From contig NZ_JAHDTF010000014.1 in the NCBI RefSeq assembly GCF_018531465.1, positions 124,001-188,000 of the forward strand: a DNA stretch of 64,000 nucleotides, read 5' to 3'. This document shows positions 49,801-54,858 of the stretch, piece by piece. The stretch's first letter is position 1. Every line of letters starts with the position of its first letter. The position numbers and the translations under genes are program-made. The notes beneath the pieces are model-generated. The model was not told the DNA's origin. It did no database searches and saw nothing but the letters and a program-made list of their open reading frames with translations. The stretch is from Sphaerisporangium fuscum (lineage in GTDB: Bacteria; Actinomycetota; Actinomycetes; Streptosporangiales; Streptosporangiaceae).

Positions 49801-51636
49801 GAGGTGCCGACCCCGGTCGTCGGCAGTGCCGACCTGGTGATGTCCGAAGAGGACTACAAGGCGATGCTGGACCGCCAGAGGACCGCTCAGCCTGGGCGTG
49901 GCTGGTCGCTGAACGAGGAGCCGGGCCGGCGGCGCCTGCCCTGGCGTCGCAGCCCTTCCGGTCACCCGTCCCAGTCGTTGACGAGTGTGGTGAACGCGGC
50001 GCGCGGCAACGAACGGTTCGACCAGGACCAGGTGGCCGCCGTCACCGCCGAACTGCTCGGCCGTCTGCCCAGGGGCTACACGGGGCCGATCACGCTCCAC
50101 GTCACGGCGGCCCCCGCCGACCTGCCCGTTCCGGTGGCCTGGGCGCGCCTGCTGTCGAGGCAGCTCCTGGGCAGGCCCGTACGCCTGACGGTGCACGAGC
50201 CGGGGACGAACGGCGAGGTGCGCACCTATGTCGCCGCGGAGGGGAGGCTATCGAGCGAGGAGCCGGACGGTGGCTTCGCCGCCGCCATGGAGACGCTGCC
50301 GACGGAGGTCGCGGCGACGGCGGTGCTCAACGGGCTGAACCTGCGGACGCTGTACAACCAGTCCGAGCGGTCCCGCCCGTTCGTCGAGGAGGTCGAGGCG
50401 GCGCTGCGCCGCCTCGGTGTGGCGGTGCCGCAGCAGGCCGGGACGATCTTCCCGCAGCCGCTGTGGGGTCCGGGCCCGCAGGAGGAGTCGGGTCCGGCGG
50501 CGCTGGCCGCCCTCGGTGTCAGCGCGCCGGTGCATCCGGAATCGGGCTTCGTGAAGGGCAGGGCGCCGGAGTCGGGCCCGCTCGACGACGCCGAGATGCG
50601 CAGGGCCTGGGCGACGATCGACCAGGCGGTCCTCGGCGACAACATCCTCCTGGCGGCCTGGCCGGACGGCAGCCCGGTCGTCACGGTGATCGACGCCGAC
50701 CTCGGCCAGGTGCAGTTCAGTCCCGGAGTGGGGACCGTCGCGCCCGAGAACATGGCGAGCACGGACCTGAACGCGGGACCCCCGCACCCCCTCACCCTCG
50801 ACCCGGACACCCCTGAGCACCTGGTGGCCCGGACCCTGGTCCACGAGGTGAGCCACGCCCTCCGCGAGCTCAAGGCGATCGCACAAGGCACTCCGCAGGG
50901 GATGATCCGCGGGCGCTTGGCGGCGCCCGACCCGGCCGCGCGGATCGCGGCGTCGGAGGACGCGTGCGCCCAGGCACGCGTGGACGAGTATCGTCACATG
51001 GCCAACGAGTGGGCCAGGGCCGCTCCCGAACGCCGGGCGGAGCTCAAGGACGAGATGGAGGGCCTGGCCCGGCTCATCACGGCCCGCGGCAAGACTCCCC
51101 CGCCGGCGCCCTGGCTGGCGCAGGTGCCCGCGCCCCGGCCGAGCATCGCGAGCCTGATCAACGCGCCCGCGCCCGCCGCGCCGGCCAATCCGGGACGGCC
51201 GCCCAGGTCGCCGGACGACGAGTGGGCGCGGCTGCGCCGGCTCTCCAACAGCACCGGCTGGATCCCGCCGGACGAGGACGGGCAGTGCACCTGCCCGCCC
51301 GGCGGGCCGTGCACCTGCGGGAAGCGGCCGTCCTCGCCCTCCTCGCCGCAGCCGTCGTCGCCGTCGCCGTCGCCGTCCTCGCCGCAGCCCTCGTCACCGC
51401 AGCCGAGCAGCCCCGCGCCGAGCTCCAGCCCGGTGACGGTGCGGCCCGGTGACACGCTGCAGAAGATCGCAAGCCGCTGGCTCGGTCCGGGGGCCACGCC
51501 GGAGGAGATCGACCAGGCCGCGCAAGACTGGTATCAGGCGAACCGCGAGGTGATCGGGGACGATCCGAACGTGCTCGATGTCGGCCAGGACCTGGTTCCG
51601 CCGCAACCGGAGCCCGCGTCGAAGGGGACATCATGA
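40876..51636 (+). CDS. Giant type VII-associated multidomain protein (3586 aa) with WXG-like N-terminus, metalloprotease-like motif and LysM
   Basis: Possibly secreted machine or effector; function not established. Visible order: helical WXG100-like N-terminal module (1-145), hydrophobic helix (about 148-175), membrane-like helices and a Gly6 patch (to about 400); Pro/Gly/Asn/Gln-rich linker with 27-residue repeats (about 420-880); helical domain (882-1072); second low-complexity linker with 16-residue repeats; basic/acidic coiled coil (about 1258-1366); then about 1700 residues with six recurring Ser/Gly-rich beta-type modules near residues 1556, 1746, 2090, 2296, 2620 and 2911; HEVSH at 3323-3327 followed by an Asp-Glu-Tyr-Arg-His patch at 3370; a CTC...CTC cysteine cluster near 3470; Ser/Pro linker; and a LysM domain from about 3520. 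No Sec signal. GTG start with weak ribosome binding site. The downstream gene overlaps its stop (ATGA). Confidence 0.8.
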   Translation: MSHTSTNPNANVNPTTPAGPVTHAIGGTSSTDIEPAWGQSLPAWADMFIALLASGQMWPKGSESLLWELAKAHQAHSAALAEGVDPGVSAGKAVLAGWHEPASEVYMGRVTQTLAGDGGLVTLGNAHQVKAVQVDDYARETQYSKISVNVAFWIGITAFAIAAIAWWFTAGATTPLIGRYALWTRTKFDAIFARLAAVARRSGGSALTTRLAAFHAALPAPVRTVLANHVVRHVVKEMIEEAGEEGLIDYKSQKTQIDMGTRKDWDWKKTNAALLGGGGGGIGGIALNKPMTWLADRVPIVRRLSELAENGSGATAALAGFGRDAAHTGINNMAASPLGSILANGVVYGQWDVAGAFTGESLVGAFAGGAGRTRSISPTNPDVLLALARPMHSIQVANTMAARNDAARAARMAGQTGAAGGGSNPSGPSGPSGPAAGPSGSPSGPATPSSGPSAPPATVGTRSTGPAAQAAGPAPSAGGPAGQAAGPAPSTGGPANPSGGPANPAGGAAAQGGGSGQSSSGAPANPSGSGAPASGTGSTPASQAAPQGANAQTGQQPGPTQTGGQQAGPAQTGNQQTGPAAGQQPDPSQTGGSQQAGPTGGQQPDPGQTGNQQTGPASTGAPAGGQAAPSASSPAPQAGTTPQAGPSGQTAPQTTPTAAAGQATPSSPNAATATQPAGPTGPQSGTGNSTTAQTPATGAAPAPQAAPTPPGPLFMPGMPQVVAASTTPAPAQAAPTGAQSTNTQTAQTAGTPNAQQNTGNPNGQTNPNTPNAQQGTGTPNTQPNTGNPNGQTNPGTPNAQQGTGTSNTQPNTGNPNGQTNPGTPNAQQGTSGQSGQSGAGNQAQPNSGAQPAAGQAAAPDTSGTTGGSAPASGATPSGTPYNGPDDPRVHRRVNTLLSRILTQVAPDALPLDDGTIRMTGPDGRPLIIPADAVARLHRRLRVRMADGAQRPRLRVEAAALLGFAMARAAHTAPMEGALNALGRIVADTEDVPRIVTDVAREVVGDRWERVKEAGLTRDGLRVAEAANGPLPDASFDYDTMRVGPLEEQRKAISDQAENLGTDLARQPSGTNTATSSGPNATTSGTPNPATSSGPNATTSGTPNTAAGPQAGGTSTTPNTTGTGGPRNTTPAARPAQGVIRGALQAAQNPLTRATNAFNAYVEARYAEYRHLVELWTNGGPEPRRVYRAGIRRVIDDLTAHGQPAPVPPWSTQQLHTVAPDATTSPSSATSTAAAPNTGSSTPANAAPAPNAVPAPVADLAERVQRIRASLERTQAGLEEREAENRNHVREAKKREKEAREKADKAKKEKDSWGGERRRAQLQEARLERIAAEHYRHIANNYQKALTQARELAKAYKALSEALDRIASGQDPTPVADLAAEVARLAREADAAFAEFDKAMVDSRPPQELLALGLSTGRLPYLTALTNAVNQELADKDVNDPYTAEELLGHLRADTQRLISEDGVILRRGHGKKRVELRIVLDLGEPVEVTKPGVKASEVMIGSLPQGGSSVQAMISRVLNLAFGPNVAPLIAAIPEDGGLLSALKRFAKAVALGIKGNVGHSESVSASHAEYVLDGQVADDRGDSTKVSVKGSYRMYSRVLNRRGAPGAWTSVATVDKGVGNDRTEVGLHLSHAHTTHAPDQKFTLPDGEPRGRFPRYVPLHVEGLDALADEVLTAGEPMNDDLREQIRKILTTDLPAHLKESVDDVYEEVVIAGGRRGVLRVRTTVVSAKMASRPGWKQFQEWLGVSFSGTTAATSAGRSSGVTIGGERAPSDGSTGFFAKVRDILAAWFGLKGKLSLSLTRGSSRSDGAISSRVGIFPQVRRWMGRTNTYDTTLRHDVTLHFPNELRNHVTNHLPGRGPSTVTRSANSRMFLQTPEPDAGRAGWEVDAAAVRRTKNGTLIRNPDGTVRFRDDPVQKPPPGRKPEAPAWMNQIPGGGPATLFLNPDELAEMRDHALTTLREQGHLPEVDENGLPKPSLDPQRARAQLDNLAEVRKQLSDNALQTRISQGAQDGILLHLKRVTTGGPIQHVTVLVGLKPVGEPAYQGLSEAEGHVELNIMSNTALRVRNFARKVAISFNLGLERIAKKLGFHWSGFGFGYNFGLSRSAGWGMGYTLNEVTLTEGAPTAMFGQKYRVTMHQVHGDGSRQSLLSPEVMGKLVSGTLFMPASLLPDANAPAHAPVTVNMSTDDLRHMTLLGMNVTGMQDAFYNVLPRHARADSEAHHVLGAFGNVRTFMADTAWLYTQHRIDVILRAQGLHPTSARVGVDVSLGESTLVGVGNLVNADIALALLSNSTNMDASRSNEGSANVGWGWGRWGPKWNGSASRSGGRSSSQASIVGREPITVQTGKTYIFTAPVNYTVTGEHGRSNSRQDVVSDRTVLYALPELNVLTRYADGAFPLPLHLAADAVERYLNGHLRLEPTLAMRVVRRYVQQRAEAMRQQAVPAGSLIAGHTEDELFSGLSKRLNKDLDKPAKKLDDFFHPVRYMLKKVRVALPKNSGRRMGLTTFDSVDLYRTSGDSKGDRASVLDAVLEQVRKVFPGAELSDLVMDRALVGMLVGDNWWGTVRNQLTPTGLSWEQPVRVGPHQTELLRINLKTEFVNEMALLHSRDDESVDIDQVYGYEETGESRSSGYGVGTGVGTDVPGGQVAGSVGGGTHRGHGKSKSEGEQFTDIEREASFDGSDLVSQIVRVTVSAERVSLPAGRRGNFLTRPLHALARLVRRGTHALNIGTRNRVRHAGIETAPEPIVLVGTAVRRVPDGLTVRAEQNRPLPDPLPDARPQELPDNYYPAEVVADDLPGVALAALADLIGPEGVEEQRVRVTDALLPMALTAKFKLMFSPQGHRMVRLHLPGNVKLDVMLHASAPTEEQLIVGPRENIERGDARRRQNNHGHADDRNQLTPVSRNGEVKEEHAGSVSVSSGDQVGDHTSSSGGMRKEKTLNEKGRMVESTFRVGFKLSFRISRVRRNGTERVVRVVEVPTPVVGSADLVMSEEDYKAMLDRQRTAQPGRGWSLNEEPGRRRLPWRRSPSGHPSQSLTSVVNAARGNERFDQDQVAAVTAELLGRLPRGYTGPITLHVTAAPADLPVPVAWARLLSRQLLGRPVRLTVHEPGTNGEVRTYVAAEGRLSSEEPDGGFAAAMETLPTEVAATAVLNGLNLRTLYNQSERSRPFVEEVEAALRRLGVAVPQQAGTIFPQPLWGPGPQEESGPAALAALGVSAPVHPESGFVKGRAPESGPLDDAEMRRAWATIDQAVLGDNILLAAWPDGSPVVTVIDADLGQVQFSPGVGTVAPENMASTDLNAGPPHPLTLDPDTPEHLVARTLVHEVSHALRELKAIAQGTPQGMIRGRLAAPDPAARIAASEDACAQARVDEYRHMANEWARAAPERRAELKDEMEGLARLITARGKTPPPAPWLAQVPAPRPSIASLINAPAPAAPANPGRPPRSPDDEWARLRRLSNSTGWIPPDEDGQCTCPPGGPCTCGKRPSSPSSPQPSSPSPSPSSPQPSSPQPSSPAPSSSPVTVRPGDTLQKIASRWLGPGATPEEIDQAAQDWYQANREVIGDDPNVLDVGQDLVPPQPEPASKGTS
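43183..43363. repeat. 81-bp tandem repeat inside the giant gene
   Basis: CCGAACGCGCAGCAAGGC recurs at 43183, 43264 and 43345, a period of 81 bp (27 codons rich in Asn, Gln, Thr, Pro, Gly), preceded by a related partial unit from about 43120. Near-identical at DNA level, so copy number is likely to vary between strains. Confidence 0.85.
44091..44186. repeat. 48-bp tandem repeat inside the giant gene
   Basis: Two nearly identical 48-bp units beginning CGCCACGTCC at 44091 and 44139 encode ATSSGPNATTSGTPN-type linker. Confidence 0.8.
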
Positions 51637-52157
51637 CACTGCCGGTGGCGCGTACGAGGGACGAGGCCCACCTGTACTTCGACCTGCACCCGTGCGAGCG
51701 GTGCGGGTCGGTCGAGACGCCGTGGGAGCATGCGCTCGTCGCCGTGCCCGAGGGCCTGGCGGCCCGCTACACGGGCACGTGCTCCGACTGCGGGGCCGAG
51801 CGCAGCCATCTGTTCGGGCTGCCGGAGCGCGAGGTGAGCTCCGGTGGGTTCCCGACCTTCGGCGGGCCCGAGCCGTCACAGATCGTGGACGCCGGGCAGT
51901 GGCTGTGGGTGGCCGACCTGACCGCGGCGAACATCCCGGCGGACGATCCCGCCGCCGCCAGGCAGGCGCTGGCGATCGCGATCGCCGCCATGGAGGAGAT
52001 CGTCAAGTTCGCGCCACCGGGCGGGGACAGGGTGCCGGAAAACGCGTTCTGGACCGAGCTCGGACGCCAGGTGCGTGCCGCGGAGCCGGGCCGGTTCCGG
52101 GTGGACCGGCTGCTCGTCGTGCGCGACACCTACCGCCGCCTGGCCGACGCCCGGTAG
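51633..52157 (+). CDS. Zinc-ribbon protein coupled to the giant gene; candidate immunity or chaperone
   Basis: 174 residues. An N-terminal zinc ribbon has CERC (residues 21-24) and CSDC (50-53); a helical C-terminal half contains IVDAGQW, VPENAFWTELGRQVRAAEPGRF and DTYRRL. The ATG overlaps the giant protein's stop (ATGA), so production is coupled to it, the usual arrangement for an immunity protein or dedicated chaperone; that role is inference. The next gene is a diverged paralogue. I recognise no named family. Confidence 0.6.
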   Translation: MTLPVARTRDEAHLYFDLHPCERCGSVETPWEHALVAVPEGLAARYTGTCSDCGAERSHLFGLPEREVSSGGFPTFGGPEPSQIVDAGQWLWVADLTAANIPADDPAAARQALAIAIAAMEEIVKFAPPGGDRVPENAFWTELGRQVRAAEPGRFRVDRLLVVRDTYRRLADAR

Positions 52158-52225
52158 CCCTCCGCGCCGTCGACGAGGCCGGTAGGGTCGGTGATCTGGA
52201 CCCGGCCGGCAGAGAGGGGAGCGGC

Positions 52226-52819
52226 ATGGCGCCGCCACGTGCCAGGACTCTCCTGGAAGCGCACCTGTACGTCACGCTCACGGCGGGGGGGCCGGACGCC
52301 GCCGAGACCGAGCACGACTTCGAGGCGCACACGACGCTGACCGAAGGGGCCGAGGAGTGGACGCTGCGCTTCGACGGCCACCCCCTGGGCCTGCCCGTGC
52401 TGGTGGAGGTCCAGGTGCCGTACGACTCCGAGGCCGAGGCGCGGGCCGAGCGGCTGCCCTTCGGGAGCGGGCGGTCGGAGCTGATCGACGCCGGTCAGTG
52501 GCGGGCCCTCGGGGCCTCCTACGCCCGCCGGGCGATGCGCGAGGACCTGATGTTCGCGGCGGCCCCGGGTGATCGCGAACGGTTCGAGGAGGTGCTGCTG
52601 ACGTGGGAGCTGGCGCGGGACGCCACCATCGAGGCTGCCAGATTCCTGCCGGAGGGCGCCGACGAGGTGCCGGGCAGCGGCTTCTGGACAGAGCAGGGCG
52701 CGGAGGTGCGGCGCGAGGCGCCGGGCCGGTTCACCCGGGAGTCGCTGGAGGACGACATCTACACCTACCAGGAGATGCTCGACGACTTCGTCGCCGCGCA
52801 CTTCCCCGGCACGACCTGA
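52226..52819 (+). CDS. Paralogue of the preceding zinc-ribbon protein, ribbon lost
   Basis: 197 residues. It shares with the upstream protein the opening ART..EAHLY, the central ELIDAGQW, and the C-terminal VPGSGFWTEQGAEVRREAPGRF and IYTYQEML, but has no cysteines where the ribbon should be. In place of the ribbon it has an acidic beta-like segment. ATG with AGAGGGGAG upstream. A tandem duplicate that diverged; if the pair are immunity proteins they may have different partners. Function unknown. Confidence 0.6.
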   Translation: MAPPRARTLLEAHLYVTLTAGGPDAAETEHDFEAHTTLTEGAEEWTLRFDGHPLGLPVLVEVQVPYDSEAEARAERLPFGSGRSELIDAGQWRALGASYARRAMREDLMFAAAPGDRERFEEVLLTWELARDATIEAARFLPEGADEVPGSGFWTEQGAEVRREAPGRFTRESLEDDIYTYQEMLDDFVAAHFPGTT

Positions 52820-52839
52820 CACCCGCCACCGTACGCCGC

Positions 52840-52857
52840 GTGTCACGGCGCTGACAC
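52840..52857. terminator. Small hairpin between convergent genes
   Basis: GTGTCA and TGACAC flank CGGCGC, between the paralogue (ends 52819) and the transglycosylase gene (ends 52893). Confidence 0.35.
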
Positions 52858-52892
52858 CACAGCCCCGAGCGGCTCCGGAGGGCCGGCGAGCG

Positions 52893-53933
52893 TCAGTAGC
52901 CCCCGTCCGGCAGGTTGCTCATCGAGCCGTAGCGGTTGATCGCGTAGCGCACGGCGGCGACGATGTTGTCCACCGGGTTGAAGATGTCCCGGTGGCCGGG
53001 GATCGACCAGCGCTCGAAGGTCGGGTCGATCATCTGCATGATCCCCTTCGAGGGGTGGCCGGCCGCGGCGTTGGAGTCCCAGTTGTTGATGGCGTTGGGG
53101 TTACCGCTCGACTCGATCTGGATCCTCCGCGCGATGTCGTCGGGGTTCATCAGGCTCGGGTCGACGCCCTGGGCCTTGAGGATGTCGACCGCCTGCTGGA
53201 TCCAGTCCTTGACCTGCCCGCTCGGGGCGGGTGAGCCTCCGGAGGAGGGGCCGTACGTCGTGAGGGTGCCCGCCGAGGCGGCGTCGCCGTACGTCTCACG
53301 GGCGAAGTACTTGTCGATCTCCTCCTTCGGCGCCCGCACCCACTGGGTCTTGTGGCCGGGGCCGGGGACGAACGACTGATCGCCCGCGGGTGGGATGTCG
53401 GCGAAGGTGGGAGTGGCCTCGCCGAGGTACTTGCCGATCTCGCGTTGCGCCGTCGACAGGGCGTCCTCGGCGGTGTCGATGTACCCCTGCGCCTGGGTGA
53501 CGCCGGCGGCCACCTCCTTCTGGATGCCGGGCTTGAGGTCGTCCTCGCTGGCGCCGGGATTCTCGCGGCGGTAGTCCCCCACCCACTTGACGACGGCGTC
53601 GCAGACGGCGTCGACGTTCTTCTTGGCCGACTCGACCGCGTTGGCGGCCTTGTCGAGGGAGTCGGCGCAGTTGGACAGGGCGGTGTTCAGGGCGTCCCCG
53701 GCGGTGCCGTACTTGCGCATGTAGGTCACGAAGGCGTCGGCGGACTCGCCCTTCCAGTCGGCGTCGACGAGGGTGATCGCCGTGCCGACGGCGTTCAGCT
53801 TGCCGACGATGTCGCCCCCGGCCTTGCGCCAGCGCTTGGCGATGTCCCGGATGGCCTCCGGGTCGCCGCCCTTGACCTTGTCCGCCAGCGCGGCCAGCGC
53901 CTGGCCGCCCGGCAGGCCGGAGACGTCGCTCAT
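52893..53933 (-). CDS. WXG100-lytic transglycosylase fusion
   Basis: 346 residues. The N-terminal ~115 residues are a WXG100-like helical hairpin with DADWKGESADAF at its turn. After a helical linker with a Pro/Gly/Ser stretch (about 215-230), the C-terminal ~115 residues are a goose-lysozyme/SLT-like transglycosylase domain: IQIESSGNPNAINN (catalytic Glu), SKGIMQMIDPTF and NPVDNIVAAVRYAINRYGS. No Sec signal, so the WXG module probably serves as the type VII export signal, sending a peptidoglycan-cleaving enzyme into the wall. Third of three same-strand genes after eccC and an NlpC/P60 gene. Confidence 0.85.
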   Translation of the reverse strand: MSDVSGLPGGQALAALADKVKGGDPEAIRDIAKRWRKAGGDIVGKLNAVGTAITLVDADWKGESADAFVTYMRKYGTAGDALNTALSNCADSLDKAANAVESAKKNVDAVCDAVVKWVGDYRRENPGASEDDLKPGIQKEVAAGVTQAQGYIDTAEDALSTAQREIGKYLGEATPTFADIPPAGDQSFVPGPGHKTQWVRAPKEEIDKYFARETYGDAASAGTLTTYGPSSGGSPAPSGQVKDWIQQAVDILKAQGVDPSLMNPDDIARRIQIESSGNPNAINNWDSNAAAGHPSKGIMQMIDPTFERWSIPGHRDIFNPVDNIVAAVRYAINRYGSMSNLPDGGY

Positions 53934-53964
53934 CGGCCCCCCTGCCTTCCCCGTGACATGTCCA

Positions 53965-54708
53965 TCAGTTGAACCGCCGGTAGGTGATCGGCTGCACGCC
54001 GGCCACGGGCTGCACCTTCACCACGTCCCCCGGCTTCGGTGCGGCGATCATCTTGCCGTCGCCGATGTAGATGCCGGTGTGCACGGGCGGGTCGCCGAAG
54101 AAGACGATGTCCCCGGGCTGCGGCGGACCGGTGATCAGCTTCCCGCTCGCCTGGTAGCCGGCGGCGGTGTTGTCGCCGATCTTGATGCCGGCCTCGTTGA
54201 GGGAGACGTGGACCAGGCCGCTGCAGTCGAAGGCGTCGGGCCCGTCGGCGCCCCAGATGTAGGGGGCGCCGAGGTGGCTCCTGGCGGCGGCGACGATGTC
54301 GGCGCCGGTGCCGTGCCCGGTGACCTTGTACGGGATCGCCTCCCCGCCGCCTCCGCCGTACGCGCCGCCCCCACCGCCACCACCGCCGCCGCCACCTCCG
54401 GGGTAGGAGGCGAGGGTGGACTTGAGGTCGGTCTCGACGACGCCGACGTTGTCCTCGACCTTGTCGATCGCGTGCTCGACGCCGTCCAGGCGGTTCTTGA
54501 CGGTGCCGAGTTCCTCCCCGACGTGGGTCTCGACCTTGCCGATCGTCTCGGCCAGCTCCTTGGCGCCGGTCAGCGTGCCGAACAGCGAGGACCCCGCGGC
54601 CTGCTTGGCGGGGTAGCCGTCGCCGATGCCGGCCAACTGCCCCGCCTGCTCCTTCACCGCGGTGCGCAGCCTCTCCAGCGCCTCACGGTGTAGATCGATA
54701 CCTGCCAC
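53965..54708 (-). CDS. NlpC/P60 peptidoglycan hydrolase with helical type VII-like N-terminus
   Basis: 247 residues. A helical N-terminal region (AGIDLHREALERLRTAVKEQ ... VEHAIDKVEDNVGVVETDLKSTLASYPG) resembling WXG/LXG exported proteins, then a run of twelve glycines plus more Gly, then an NlpC/P60 domain with catalytic Cys in AFDCSGLV and His in PPVHTGIYIG, preceded by the usual GAPYIWGADGPD. There is no Sec signal. It should cut peptide stems of peptidoglycan. GTG 54708 chosen, ten bases behind GGGAG. TATGAT at 54813-54808 could be a -10 box for this gene and the next. The poly-Gly DNA is low-complexity. Confidence 0.82.
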   Translation of the reverse strand: MAGIDLHREALERLRTAVKEQAGQLAGIGDGYPAKQAAGSSLFGTLTGAKELAETIGKVETHVGEELGTVKNRLDGVEHAIDKVEDNVGVVETDLKSTLASYPGGGGGGGGGGGGAYGGGGGEAIPYKVTGHGTGADIVAAARSHLGAPYIWGADGPDAFDCSGLVHVSLNEAGIKIGDNTAAGYQASGKLITGPPQPGDIVFFGDPPVHTGIYIGDGKMIAAPKPGDVVKVQPVAGVQPITYRRFN

Positions 54709-54858
54709 CGGGGCCGGCTCCCTCCGTCGCCGCCGACAACGCCCTGGCTCGCCGGCCGGGCGACGGGCTGGCCGCACACTCCCCCGGGCCGGGATCACCA
54801 AAAAGCGATCATATCGGGACGCGCTCGATCAGGGCAGGACCAAATCGGGATCAATCCG

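Noticed and set aside
54345..54410. Run of GGC/GCC triplets as a possible frameshift or assembly error
   Set aside because: The frame stays open through the poly-glycine linker and joins two recognisable domains.
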